Shown: one piece after another, positions 1 through 9,366 of the stretch | Layout: each line of letters opens with the position of its first letter | Numbering within the stretch: position 1 is the first letter of the stretch | Assembly (NCBI GenBank): GCA_000155695.1 | Contig: DS990592.1 | Span: 4,926,538 to 4,990,537, forward strand | DNA from: Verrucomicrobiia bacterium DG1235 | GTDB lineage: Bacteria; Verrucomicrobiota; Verrucomicrobiia; Opitutales; Opitutaceae | Direction: 5' to 3' | Length of the DNA: 64,000 nucleotides | Program-made: the position numbers and the translations under genes | The notes under the pieces: model-generated | Database searches by the model: none | Told to the model about the DNA's origin: nothing | The model's input: only the letters and a program-made list of their open reading frames with translations

Positions 1-151
1 GGGCGGCTTCGTTGAGCGAGTCGAGGGCTTCCCAGTTGTCGGTAGCGATGAGATCCTCTTCGCGGGCGTTTACGAGGGCTGCTGGGGATGGGTTGCCCAC
101 TAGGCTTAGCAGTTTTTTGTTGAAGCCTTGAATACGGCGATCGAGATCCAT
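1..151 (-). CDS. Partial hypothetical protein at left edge
   Basis: The reading frame runs from an ATG at 151 leftwards off the window without a stop, giving 50 residues beginning MDLDRRIQGFNKKLL. A stop codon (TGA) in the same frame sits immediately before the ATG, so the start is bounded. No Shine-Dalgarno sequence is clear. A second frame upstream (from a GTG at 242) ends one base before this ATG, so a frameshifted longer gene is an alternative. I do not recognise the family. Confidence 0.35.
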   Translation of the reverse strand, partial: MDLDRRIQGFNKKLLSLVGNPSPAALVNAREEDLIATDNWEALDSLNEAA

Positions 152-355
152 TCAGAAGGAAGCGACGGGTAGGTGCTTGTGGAATGCCTCGTAGCCGGCG
201 GCGATGATGGAGTGGGAGGTCTTGTGAATGGATTGCTTCACATGGGGAGCAATCGGAGCCAAAGGTTTTCGCTTAGCGCTTTTGGCGGATTTTTACTTGG
301 GATTCGCTAGCGTGCGAAGGGAATAAGGAGAGGTAATATTGTATAGTTAGAGAGC

Positions 356-1714
356 TTAGCGTGATTGGGCGAGGGACTTGGGGGCGGAGAGCTGTAAGAG
401 TGGCTGGTTGTTGTTGGCGTTGTAGAATTGGATGGATCCGGGGTCTGCGAAGAAGTAGGCGCTGCGGTTTGGGGAGAAGCCGAACTTGTTGACGAGTGTG
501 CCATTGAACCAATCGATGGAGATGGTTTTCGCTTCCGGTTCGGTTCGGATGAATTTCGGCTCGCGAGCGTTTGCTGCGAGGTCGAGTGCGACGATTGTCC
601 GATCGCCAAAGGCGGGAGTCAGGGTGCCGTAGAGGGTGGCTTCGTCGGGAGACAGGGTAAGGCTAGTGAATTGAAGGTCGCCGTATTTGTATTCGTTTTT
701 CAGTGACAGGTCGTCAATGTTCCATTTTCGGATGACACCGCGTTCTCCGTGGGTGTAGACCGATTTTCCGTCTGGGGAGAGTGTGAAGGCTCGCGGGTTG
801 AGGAGTGTTGGATGATCGGGGAGGAATTCTTCTAAGCTTGCGATGACCTTTCCGGTTTTGGCATCGCGGATTTTGGGCGCTGCGAGGCTCGACCCGTTTT
901 TCATGATGATTCGGCTCGCGTCTTGGGAGAGGGAAATGAGGCTTGGGTTTTTGCCATCATTCAAGGTTACGATGGTATCGGCGTGGGCGCTTATGAGAAG
1001 GGTGCTGTCTGTTTGACCTGCGCAGAGGTAGATGCGATCGAGATCGTCGCGGGCGAATTGAAAGTTTGGACTGAGTTTGGCTTTGGAAATGTCGAGGGTG
1101 ATTTGAATCTCCCCTGATTCTGTATCGATGAGTGAGACGGTTTCGTAGAATTCATCGAGCAGTGACTTGTTGAAGCGAATCAAGCGTCGTGTTTTGCGCA
1201 AGGAGACGTATCGGGTGGCGGCGTTGCCGGTTTCTTTCCATAGGATGGAACCATTTTTCGTAGACAGGTAGTAGGCGGCTGGGGTGTTTGTTTTCTGGTC
1301 TTCGCAGATTGCGAGAACTGCGTCCCCTGATTTGGAGAAATCAACATCGAAGTAGAATAGGCCTGAGGGCCCGAAGGCTTTGCGGGTTTGCTCTCCTTTT
1401 CGCTTTAGGAATAGTTCAGATCCGTTTTTTGAATACAGTATTGCATTTGTTGCTAGGGAGTAGTCGGCAATCTCGGTCGGTCGGGAGCCGTCGAGTCCGC
1501 CGGCTATGAGCAGGCTGCGTTTGAAGTCCCAAACGCTGTTTCCCGAGTCACGGTGGATTTGAGCCACGTCGTCGCTTAAGAACTCGATCGATTGGTAGGG
1601 CGAAAGATTGGGGGCGTTTTCTTGGGTCGATGCCAGCTCTTGCGCCAGCGCTACTCTCGCTAGGAGAAGCAGCATACTGAAAAGAGTGAGGCGGTGGCGG
1701 ATGAGTACAAGCAT
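356..1714 (-). CDS. Secreted WD40/PQQ-like beta-propeller protein
   Basis: 452 residues. The first ~24 residues form a signal peptide (basic start, hydrophobic LFSMLLLLARVALA, then AQE). The rest consists of repeated blades with motifs such as TLSPDGKSVYTHG and TLSPDEATLYGT, typical of WD40/YVTN-like propellers, with phrases like FKRSLLIAGG and IDTESGEIQITLD. It is therefore probably exported to the periplasm or surface. It has no catalytic motif and the function is unknown. It resembles the larger protein at 19468-21981 in blade wording, so the two are probably paralogues. It is transcribed alone; nothing operon-like lies upstream. Confidence 0.75.
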   Translation of the reverse strand: MLVLIRHRLTLFSMLLLLARVALAQELASTQENAPNLSPYQSIEFLSDDVAQIHRDSGNSVWDFKRSLLIAGGLDGSRPTEIADYSLATNAILYSKNGSELFLKRKGEQTRKAFGPSGLFYFDVDFSKSGDAVLAICEDQKTNTPAAYYLSTKNGSILWKETGNAATRYVSLRKTRRLIRFNKSLLDEFYETVSLIDTESGEIQITLDISKAKLSPNFQFARDDLDRIYLCAGQTDSTLLISAHADTIVTLNDGKNPSLISLSQDASRIIMKNGSSLAAPKIRDAKTGKVIASLEEFLPDHPTLLNPRAFTLSPDGKSVYTHGERGVIRKWNIDDLSLKNEYKYGDLQFTSLTLSPDEATLYGTLTPAFGDRTIVALDLAANAREPKFIRTEPEAKTISIDWFNGTLVNKFGFSPNRSAYFFADPGSIQFYNANNNQPLLQLSAPKSLAQSR

Positions 1715-2095
1715 GTGGATGCTTCAGAACTACTCCGAGCTTCGAGCATTTCCTTCAATATTGCCTAATGTTTGTATATGAATTTCTGGATACGGGAGTG
1801 TCCCTAGGTACGGATTAATGGTTGTTTAGGTGCGAGTGTACTCCCGGTTGGAAGTTGTTTAGGGTAATAGCACTAGCGCTGAGCCCTTGGGAGGGGGTGA
1901 TGATCTGGGTAGACACTCCGTGCGATTGGTGACTTGCTTGTCAAAAGGATGCCACTTTTCGGATTGTTTGGGGTGACGTATCCATTATTTGGAGAATGCG
2001 GAGGCGTTCTGGTTTTCTGCAGATTGCTGCTTTGTTTTTGTGGCGAAACGATGGTTTTTCGATTTTAATACGGTCTATTAAACTTTCTCGCCAAG
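1715..2095. other. Intergenic region, 381 bp
   Basis: This gap lies between two divergently transcribed genes, so it should carry both promoters. I see no coding frame, RNA gene or strong hairpin in it. The right half is AT-rich (T-runs near 2030-2080). Confidence 0.5.
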
Positions 2096-3004
2096 ATGGA
2101 ATCGTCTATTAGGTTTGGGAGAATGAAGTGGTTTAGACGGCTCTTTGGCTTGGGTTCGGATTCGGGGGAACGATCGTCTGAACCCATCGTCAATGAGGAT
2201 TCTCAGGCTATGCTAGAATCGCTGCAGCTGCGTTACGCGGGCTACTACCTGCCGGCGATTCATTTGCGGCAGGGGGAGTCGAATGGTTTTTCGCGTCTAG
2301 GCGGCCTGCCCAGCATGCCCTATGGAATGGAGTGGCCTTCGTGGCAAAACAAGCCTCAGGCCTTTCTCGCTCAGCTGGATTTGGGAGCCATGGGAGAGGC
2401 TTTGCCGTCTTTTTTGCCGGATACGGGCTATCTTTATTTTTTCTATGATCAGGATCAGGGAGAGTGGGGGTTTGATCCTAACGATTTTGGAGCTTGGCGG
2501 GTGCTTTACGTCCAAGGAGATCCCAGTGGTTTTCTTCCGTATTCGGTCCCTGAGGGGTTGGCAGAGGAGTCGATCTATCGGCCGAAGGCTGTTGTCCCGC
2601 AGCGTATTGAGCTTTTGCCCGATTCTCTGAGTCTTCCGAAGGCAGAGTGGGACTGGGACCGGGAGGGCGACGCGTACGACGCGCTGCGTTTGGCGGCGTT
2701 TGAGGGGCAGCCTTTGCATCAGGTTCTTGGATACCCTTCGCCCGTTCAGGATGACGACATGGAGGTCGAATGCCAGCTTGCCTCGAATGGTATCTACATG
2801 GGGAGTCCAGAGGGGCATAATGATCCGCGGATTCCAGAGTTGAAGAAGGAAGCGAGCGATTGGAAGCTTCTCCTGCAGCTAGATTCCGATGAAGAGACGG
2901 GGTGGATGTGGGGAGATTCGGGGGTGCTTTATTTTTGGATACGCGAATCCGATGCGCGAAAGGGCGATTTCAGCAAGGTGTGGCTGGTGCTGCAGTGTTG
3001 TTGA
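2096..3004 (+). CDS. DUF1963 / YwqG-like protein
   Basis: 302 residues. The central part shows the DUF1963 (YwqG) pattern: a LGGLPSMP segment near residue 70, then FLAQLDLG, then YLYFFYDQDQGEWG, then a C-terminal GDSGVLYFWIRESDARKGDF segment, which in this family precedes a strand. Such proteins are cytosolic and of unknown biochemical role. The N-terminal ~40 residues are charged and poorly conserved. Start: ATG 2096 is used; ATG 2123 (MKWFRRLFGLG) is an equally possible start, and neither has a good ribosome binding site. The gene stands alone and converges on the AEC transporter. Confidence 0.75.
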   Translation: MESSIRFGRMKWFRRLFGLGSDSGERSSEPIVNEDSQAMLESLQLRYAGYYLPAIHLRQGESNGFSRLGGLPSMPYGMEWPSWQNKPQAFLAQLDLGAMGEALPSFLPDTGYLYFFYDQDQGEWGFDPNDFGAWRVLYVQGDPSGFLPYSVPEGLAEESIYRPKAVVPQRIELLPDSLSLPKAEWDWDREGDAYDALRLAAFEGQPLHQVLGYPSPVQDDDMEVECQLASNGIYMGSPEGHNDPRIPELKKEASDWKLLLQLDSDEETGWMWGDSGVLYFWIRESDARKGDFSKVWLVLQCC

Positions 3005-3037
3005 GAGTTTGCTCTGCGCGTTAACTCTCCTTAGGCC

Positions 3038-3952
3038 TTAGAGCAGGGCGATGGCGAGGACGAGAGAGACGATTGAAAGAAGGGTGCTGATGATCACGAT
3101 GTTTCGAGCCATGACGCTGTCGTTGCCCAGCATCTCAGCGAGCACGTAGGAGAAAATGGCGGTGGGACAGGCGAGGAAGATGACGGTGACCTTCAGGCTG
3201 ACGGGGTCGAGTCCGAGAGAGCGGCCGACGAAGTAGCCGAGGATAGGGCTGAAGGCGACATTTATGAGCGAGGCGACGACTGAGAGGCTGATGCGGCCTT
3301 TGATTTCTTCGAATTTTAGGCCGGCTCCGAGGCCTATGAGAGCCAGGGGAAGCGCGAGTTGTCCGATGGCTTCGAGGGAGCGGCGGGCCATTACAGGGAT
3401 TTCCCAGCCCGCGAGGTTGAGAGCAAATCCGATGGCGCAAGCGAGGATGAGAGGATTGCGCAGGCCGTGTTGCCAAATTGCTTTGAGAGGGTGTTGGTTT
3501 TCGGTTTTGGCGTGGAGGATGAGCAAGGCAACGCCAGTGATGTTGTAAACGAGAATGCAGATGCCGCTGCTGAACATGCCGAGATCAAGTCCTTCCTGTC
3601 CAAGAGCGAAGTAGACGACGGGAAATCCGACGAATGCAAGGTTGCCACGGTAGCTGCCTTGGATGAATGCCCCGATGGAGTAGCGAGGGACTTTAAGGAG
3701 AAACACTAGGGCGTATCCAAGTACAATGGACGCGGCTATGACAATGAGGAGCGTATACAGAATCCCGATACCGGGTTCGTCTCGGAGATCGATCTCGGCG
3801 ACTTTGTACAGGAGGAGCGCGGGAAGACCCCAGAAGTAGGTCAGTCGATTCAGTTCTCGAAAGAAGCCATCGGCGAAGAAGCGGGCCTGCGACAAGGATT
3901 TACCGAAGATTATGAGGATGAGAACTGGTACTATACTTTCCAATACGACCAT
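3038..3952 (-). CDS. AEC-family (auxin efflux carrier-like) permease
   Basis: 304 residues, almost entirely hydrophobic with about ten transmembrane segments in the usual 5+5 arrangement. Family signs are the N-terminal VPVLILIIFGKSLSQ, the GSYRGNLAFVGFPVVY segment and a late CPTAIFSYVLAEMLG segment. AEC members export or import organic acids such as malate or small anions across the inner membrane; the substrate here cannot be told from sequence. It ends head-to-head with the DUF1963 gene (convergent, 33 bp apart), so no operon is indicated. Confidence 0.85.
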   Translation of the reverse strand: MVVLESIVPVLILIIFGKSLSQARFFADGFFRELNRLTYFWGLPALLLYKVAEIDLRDEPGIGILYTLLIVIAASIVLGYALVFLLKVPRYSIGAFIQGSYRGNLAFVGFPVVYFALGQEGLDLGMFSSGICILVYNITGVALLILHAKTENQHPLKAIWQHGLRNPLILACAIGFALNLAGWEIPVMARRSLEAIGQLALPLALIGLGAGLKFEEIKGRISLSVVASLINVAFSPILGYFVGRSLGLDPVSLKVTVIFLACPTAIFSYVLAEMLGNDSVMARNIVIISTLLSIVSLVLAIALL

Positions 3953-4167
3953 AGGGAGAGCGGTTAGCAGTTCTCGCTAATTGTTGCGAGCAAAGCTGCA
4001 GGGGATAAGGCATGTTCTGGTTTTTGTTCGCGTCAATTTACCTTCGTTGTGTAGGTGTTTTTGGGGATTAGGCGTTCTTGTCTTTGCGCTTTGTTTGATG
4101 GGTTTGTTACTTGTAAGTTTAGAGCTCATTCCTAGAACTGTGGCACGAATTCGAGATTTGACCCGCT

Positions 4168-5250
4168 TTGATCCACCCGAAAAAGAAGATCCTGCTGATT
4201 GACGATGATCCCTCTGTCAGCGATGCCTTGCAGATGCTGTTAAGGGACGAGTTCGATACCCACTCCGCTGCTACAGTGAGGGATGGCGTTCGATTGTTCG
4301 ACTCTTTGAGCCCAAATGCAGTGATTCTTGATCTGCATTTGCCCGACAGCCACGGTTTGGAAGCTCTTCGCTCGATCCGTAGCATGGATAGGTTTGCTCC
4401 TGTGATTATCCTCACGGGATTCGCGACGCTGGAGGCGGTAGAGGAATCGCTACGTCTGGGCGCTTCTGATTGTTTGCACAAGCCGTTCGACGCTTCAGTC
4501 CTAAAGTCGCGCCTGCGGGAGTTGACGATCGACGAAGAGCCTGTTGTCGAGGCGTCGGCGGTGGGTGAGGCGGCGGAAAAGTACGATTTCAAGGATGCTT
4601 GGCCAGAAGATTTGGCGTCGTCCGCGTTTTTGCACGATATCAGCAATCCGCTCACCAGCCTGATGGCGTTTTCCACCTTGCTGAAGGAGAGTTTTTCCGA
4701 CTCGAAGAAGTGCGAGGAGCTTTCTGGGATGATTTTCGAGAACATTTCTTATCTCTCGTCGCTGATTCAGCAATGGCGCTCGTTTTCCGAACCGGACACT
4801 CTTGAGGATGATTGCTCTGAGATGGGAGAAATCGCCGACCAGGCGATAAAGCTGGTGCAGCTTCGGGCCGAGGCCAAGGGAGTGGCGATGATTCTTCATT
4901 TGAGCGACGACAAGGTTCGCCCGTCTTTGAACCAGCATGCGGTGGTTCGGATTTTGGTAAACCTGCTGCAAAACGCGATTGAAGCTGTTGAACGCGATAC
5001 CGGAAAGGTGAATTTTCACGCCCGTATGAAAGGCGGATCCGTTGAATTCATTGTACACGACAATGGCTGCGGCATTGCGCCTGCTCTGATTCAGAAGATT
5101 TTTCAACCCCGATATACAACAAAGAAAAAGGGCACCGGTCTCGGGCTGTACATAGCGAGAACTATTGTAGAGTCAGCCAAGGGAGCGATATCGATCTGTT
5201 CGCGACCAGGCCGGGGCACGAGTTTTACAGTACAGCTTCCCAAACAGTAA
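4168..5250 (+). CDS. Response regulator-histidine kinase fusion (REC-HisKA-HATPase)
   Basis: 360 residues. Residues 6-120 are a receiver domain: KILLIDDDPS, phospho-acceptor D55 in VILDLHLPD, and the Lys in LHKPF. A kinase follows with H156 in FLHDISNPLTSL, an N-box LLQNAIEA, a G1 box DNGCGIA and a G2 box GTGLGLYIA, all intact. It is soluble with no membrane segment, so it probably relays phosphate from another kinase. Start is TTG at 4168: an in-frame stop lies at 4159 and the first receiver strand begins at residue 6, so no ATG fits. Its stop overlaps the ATG of the next gene (TAATG). First gene of the five-gene signalling operon ending at 11003. A hydrophobic 73-residue frame at 3981-4202 overlaps its start and was not accepted. 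Confidence 0.88.
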   Translation: MIHPKKKILLIDDDPSVSDALQMLLRDEFDTHSAATVRDGVRLFDSLSPNAVILDLHLPDSHGLEALRSIRSMDRFAPVIILTGFATLEAVEESLRLGASDCLHKPFDASVLKSRLRELTIDEEPVVEASAVGEAAEKYDFKDAWPEDLASSAFLHDISNPLTSLMAFSTLLKESFSDSKKCEELSGMIFENISYLSSLIQQWRSFSEPDTLEDDCSEMGEIADQAIKLVQLRAEAKGVAMILHLSDDKVRPSLNQHAVVRILVNLLQNAIEAVERDTGKVNFHARMKGGSVEFIVHDNGCGIAPALIQKIFQPRYTTKKKGTGLGLYIARTIVESAKGAISICSRPGRGTSFTVQLPKQ

Positions 5251-6686
5251 TGCCATCAATTCCCGATCTTGAAAACGAAAGTCTAGTTCTCTGCAAAAAC
5301 AGTCAAGGCACACAGTTACGCGCTACTTTGATGCGCATGACTCGGTATCTGGCGACCTTCGAGGTATATAACCCTTACAGTATTTTACAGTTGTCGGAGG
5401 CGTTAAGCGACTTCGAGATTATTATCAACTCCCGTACGGTTTATCGAGGCAGAGCTATCGTAAGCAACATGGTAAATACGGGCTTGGTGCTGGTCTGCGA
5501 GGCCTCGCTTGATGACGAAGCTTGGATGGATGTTGAGATTCTTTCTCCGGCGGCGCAGGTGGAGCGGCTTGCCGAAGACTTTGATCGTCTGATTAAGGAT
5601 TGGAACAAGCTTGAGAACGTATCGCCCGAACTCAAAATCAATGTTTCTGACATCGAGACTTTGTTGACGGATTTGCAGCGGTGGACGGAACAGCTGGAGA
5701 TCGCGGTCCGATCGTCGCCTCCACCTGATCGAGCTCGAAATGAAATTCAGGTAATCGAGAAGATAAATTCGTTGATATCTCCTGTCATTGCTGAGCAGTT
5801 TGGGAAGTTTGAGTCTATAACGGCTACGGTTTCAGAGGAGGCTATCGCCATTCACCGAGCCTACTGTCGCCGTCAGCTTCATCCTCTGGTGATGTGTGCT
5901 CCATTTGTCCATCGGACTTACGATAAGCCGTTGGGCTACGCTGGTGACTACGAGATGGTGAATATGATTCTTCGAGATCCAAATGAGGGAGCTTCGATAT
6001 TCGCCAAGGTTCTGAACAGTCAGTTCTTAGCGGCGCCACCAGCTGAAGCGCATCGCAACCGAATCGTTTATCTGATTGAAATGCTGTCCCGGGAAACGCG
6101 TCGCCGCGTCCGTTTGAGCAAGAGTGCTCGCATCTTCAATCTTGGATGCGGTCCGGCAAAGGAGGTGCAGGAGTTTTTGGCGAATGAAGACCTTTGCGAG
6201 CGGGCTGAATTCGCATTGCTCGACTTCAACGAAGAGACGATCAAGCAGACGAGCCATCTTCTAAACGACTTGAAAGCGAAACATCGTCGCTCGACTTCGA
6301 TTCGCATGATTCAGCGTTCCGTTAACCAGATATTGCGTGAGGGGGCGAAGATTGGGGACGTGGAGGAAGCTCCCACAAAGTACGATATCGTCTATTGCGC
6401 GGGGCTATTCGATTATTTGTCGGATCGGGTATGTCAGCGCCTGATAGAAACGTTTTACAATATGACAGCTCCAGGTGGCTTGGTTGTCGTAACAAACGTG
6501 GACGAGAGCAATCCGATGCAAGGGGTGATGGAGTATGTCATGGAGTGGCATTTGATATATCGAAACTCAGAGCAACTTATGGCTTTGGCTCCGAAAGAGG
6601 CGAAAGCTGAGGATATGAGGGTATTGAAAGATCCTTCAGGGGTGAATATCTTTTTAGAGATTCGAAAGCCCGAATGCCATGCCTGA
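5250..6686 (+). CDS. SAM-dependent methyltransferase, PhcB-like with extra N-terminal domain
   Basis: 478 residues. Residues ~285-475 form a class I methyltransferase: motif I FNLGCGPAKEVQEFL (residues 296-310), acidic loop LLDFNEE (D325), then YDIVYCAGLFDYLSDRV and a PGGLVVVTNVDESNP strand. These match proteins annotated as 3-OH palmitic acid methyl ester (EF) synthesis methyltransferases, the PhcB group of Ralstonia. Residues 1-95 are beta-rich and look PilZ-like (RGRAIVSNMVNTGLVLVC), but no clear c-di-GMP motif is visible; 100-200 are helical. It starts at 5250 overlapping the kinase stop and its end overlaps the next ATG by 8 bp, indicating translational coupling. The link to a fatty-acid methyl ester signal is inference from family and neighbours. 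Confidence 0.75.
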   Translation: MPSIPDLENESLVLCKNSQGTQLRATLMRMTRYLATFEVYNPYSILQLSEALSDFEIIINSRTVYRGRAIVSNMVNTGLVLVCEASLDDEAWMDVEILSPAAQVERLAEDFDRLIKDWNKLENVSPELKINVSDIETLLTDLQRWTEQLEIAVRSSPPPDRARNEIQVIEKINSLISPVIAEQFGKFESITATVSEEAIAIHRAYCRRQLHPLVMCAPFVHRTYDKPLGYAGDYEMVNMILRDPNEGASIFAKVLNSQFLAAPPAEAHRNRIVYLIEMLSRETRRRVRLSKSARIFNLGCGPAKEVQEFLANEDLCERAEFALLDFNEETIKQTSHLLNDLKAKHRRSTSIRMIQRSVNQILREGAKIGDVEEAPTKYDIVYCAGLFDYLSDRVCQRLIETFYNMTAPGGLVVVTNVDESNPMQGVMEYVMEWHLIYRNSEQLMALAPKEAKAEDMRVLKDPSGVNIFLEIRKPECHA

Positions 6687-9366
6687 AGCCGAATCCCATG
6701 AGGAGGAGGCTTTGCGGCTTCGATTCTTCGAATACAACAAGTCGACTCGAATAGCTAACTCGCGAGTCGGTACTTTGCTGATCGTTTTGTTGATGCCCTT
6801 CGGCTCTTTGCTGGACTATTTCGTCTACCCAGAGCAGCTAGGCTTCTTCTTTTTCCTGAGAATCTTGTGCTCGGTGATAGCCCTGTTTTTTTGGTGGATC
6901 ATGAAAGGGCCGCTAGGTTTGCGGTTCTATCGCGTGTTTGGACTGTTTCTATTCGCATTGCCCTCAGTGTTCATCAGTTTGATGATCTACTATACCGAAG
7001 GGGTAAGTTCGCCCTATTACGCTGGATTGAATTTGATGCTGATTGGGCTCTCGTGGGTTGCTCAAATGTATGTAGTCGAGAGTCTGATTTCGGTTTTACT
7101 GACGCTTTTAATCTACGGCTTAGCCTGTTATTTTCATGGAGCGGTCTCGATTCCTCTCCTTTTCAACAACTTGTACTTTATAGTTTTGACGGGAACGATC
7201 GGCGTTACTGGCAGCTATTTTCTGAATCGTTCGCGTTATCGCGAGTACGCGTTGCGGCATGAGCTCGACGAAAATAGGAGCGAACTAGAGGCTTCCAACC
7301 TCAAGCTGGTCGAGATGGACAAGGCCAAGACGAATTTCTTCGCGAATATTAGTCATGAGCTTCGCACTCCGCTTACTCTTCTAATTGGTCCTCTCGATAG
7401 GTTGCGTCACAATGGCGACCAACCCTCTGCGAAGGAACGCGAGGAGCTGCTGGACATCATGCAGCAGAATGCGATGCGTCTCATGCGCCTGATCAATGAC
7501 TTGCTCAATCTCGTGCGCTTGGATAGCGGCACATTGCAGCTGCGTCCTGCGACCCTCGAGCTTCGTCACTATCTCGAAGGGATTTGTCGATCCTTCTATC
7601 CGATGGCTAGTGAGCGACGGCTCGACTTTACTTGGGAAATCGAGGACGGCGGGCAGCCAAACGTGAATCTCGACCGCGACAAGGTAGAGAAGATTCTTCT
7701 TAATTTACTTTTCAACGCGATTAAGTTTACCCCGCCCGGCGGCAAAATCATCTTACGAGCCCGCCGTGACGGCGAATTCTTGAGAATCGAAGTAGAAGAT
7801 AGCGGGCAAGGGATCGCGGCGGAGGAGTTGGCTAGCATCTTCGATCGTTTCTGGCAGGCGGAGACTTCGTCGAACCGGCGCTACCAAGGTGTGGGAATTG
7901 GGCTGGCGCTTGTCCGCGATCTTGCGCGGCTGCACGGCGGCGACGTGGAAGCGAGCAGTGTTCAAGGCGAGGGCACTGTGATGCGAGTGAGTCTAAACGC
8001 GGAGGTTCCGGTCGAGCCTTTGCCGCTTGAAATAAGCGAAGGTAAGTCACCTGTGGATACAAAGTGGCTCGAGAAGCTCTATCGGAGAGCTGAGTTTTTC
8101 CCTTCACATGCGGCAGTCAAGCCGACTGGTGAAGAAGACGAACAAGAGGATGAGGCAGTGGATTCCGTCGCGGATTTAAGCGACGATTCCGAGGCGAGTA
8201 GGCCAGCGATACTGATAGCGGACGACGAGCCGGAGATGATGCGCTTTCTCCGTTCTCAATTGAGCGGTCGTTACCGCGTAGATGAAGCGAGAGATGGAGC
8301 GGAGGCGCTAGAGATTGCCTCGAAGCGTCGCCATCATCTTATTCTACTGGATTTTATGATGCCTCAAGTCGACGGTATCGAAGCGACTCGTCGCTTGCGG
8401 GAAATGCCGAGCCATCGCGGCGTGCCGATTATCATTCTTACGGCGCGAGCAGACGAGGAGGTGAAATTTCAGGCTTTGGACGCGGGAGCGACGGACTTTT
8501 TGACAAAGCCGTTCTCGTCGACGGAATTGCTCGCTCGGTGCAGGAATCTCGCTTCGGTCTACGAAATGCAGCAGCAGATCGAAGACCGAACGGTTAGGCT
8601 CGAGAAAGCGCTCGAGCAAATCAAGCAGACTGAGACGCAGATGGTACAGCAGGCGAAAATGGCTTCGCTTGGGCAACTCAGCGCGGGGCTTTTGCACGAG
8701 GTGAACAATCCGCTTAACTTTGCCACCACTTCCATCCACTTGCTGAGAAAGAGGCTAGGGAATTCGCCTCATCCGGAGCCCGAGTTGCTGGAGAAGCCAC
8801 TGACGGATTTGCATGACGGGATCCGGCGCGTGTCGTCAATTGTATCCAGCTTGCGCGAGTTCACTCATCCGGACACGGTTCGTTTCGAACGGGTCGATTT
8901 GAGGACGGCTCTCAATACTGCGATACGTTTTGTGCAGATTCCCGCTGCGGAAATCACCCTAGTTCAGGAGTTGGAAGGCAGTCCGATGATTAGCGGAAAT
9001 CAGAATCAGCTGATGCATGTATTCATTAATTTGTTGCAGAACTCCGTGGATAGTTTGCGCGAGCGTGGCGGAGAAGGACGAGAGATCCGAATTCGCTGCA
9101 GTGAGGTAGAGGAGCGGGTATCACTTGTTTTCGAGGATAATGGGATGGGTATATCCCCTGATGAAATAGATCGGGTTTTCGATGCCTTTTTTACTACGAA
9201 GAAAGTTGGACAAGGAGTGGGTTTAGGCCTCAGCATATGTCACCGTATCATCCAACAACATAAGGGCTCGATAAACGTGGAGAGTGAGGCAGGAGAATGG
9301 GCCCGCTTTATTATGGAGTTCCCCGTTTACAGCCGAAAATCTCCAGCCGTATCCATAACTAAATGA
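6679..9366 (+). CDS. Hybrid sensor kinase with two kinase modules, PhcS/CqsS-like
   Basis: 895 residues. About six membrane helices lie in residues 30-185, including a SSPYYAGLNLMLIGLSW stretch, without a sizable periplasmic loop. First kinase: H226 in NISHELRTPLTLL, N346, G1 DSGQGIA, G2 GVGIGLALV. Receiver: 510-630 with D558 in LLDFMMPQVDG. A second complete kinase follows: H673 in GLLHEVNNPLNFA and a HATPase with DNGMGIS and GVGLGLSI near the C terminus. Membrane-embedded sensors of this type (PhcS, CqsS, LqsS) detect lipophilic autoinducers; that role is inferred. The kinase-receiver-kinase order suggests an internal phosphorelay. Overlaps its upstream and downstream neighbours (8 and 4 bp). 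Confidence 0.85.
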   Translation: MPEAESHEEEALRLRFFEYNKSTRIANSRVGTLLIVLLMPFGSLLDYFVYPEQLGFFFFLRILCSVIALFFWWIMKGPLGLRFYRVFGLFLFALPSVFISLMIYYTEGVSSPYYAGLNLMLIGLSWVAQMYVVESLISVLLTLLIYGLACYFHGAVSIPLLFNNLYFIVLTGTIGVTGSYFLNRSRYREYALRHELDENRSELEASNLKLVEMDKAKTNFFANISHELRTPLTLLIGPLDRLRHNGDQPSAKEREELLDIMQQNAMRLMRLINDLLNLVRLDSGTLQLRPATLELRHYLEGICRSFYPMASERRLDFTWEIEDGGQPNVNLDRDKVEKILLNLLFNAIKFTPPGGKIILRARRDGEFLRIEVEDSGQGIAAEELASIFDRFWQAETSSNRRYQGVGIGLALVRDLARLHGGDVEASSVQGEGTVMRVSLNAEVPVEPLPLEISEGKSPVDTKWLEKLYRRAEFFPSHAAVKPTGEEDEQEDEAVDSVADLSDDSEASRPAILIADDEPEMMRFLRSQLSGRYRVDEARDGAEALEIASKRRHHLILLDFMMPQVDGIEATRRLREMPSHRGVPIIILTARADEEVKFQALDAGATDFLTKPFSSTELLARCRNLASVYEMQQQIEDRTVRLEKALEQIKQTETQMVQQAKMASLGQLSAGLLHEVNNPLNFATTSIHLLRKRLGNSPHPEPELLEKPLTDLHDGIRRVSSIVSSLREFTHPDTVRFERVDLRTALNTAIRFVQIPAAEITLVQELEGSPMISGNQNQLMHVFINLLQNSVDSLRERGGEGREIRIRCSEVEERVSLVFEDNGMGISPDEIDRVFDAFFTTKKVGQGVGLGLSICHRIIQQHKGSINVESEAGEWARFIMEFPVYSRKSPAVSITK

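Noticed and set aside
3981-4202. 73-residue hydrophobic frame before the signalling operon
   Set aside because: It has a TTG start, no ribosome binding site, and overlaps the operon's first gene; a real small membrane protein cannot be excluded.
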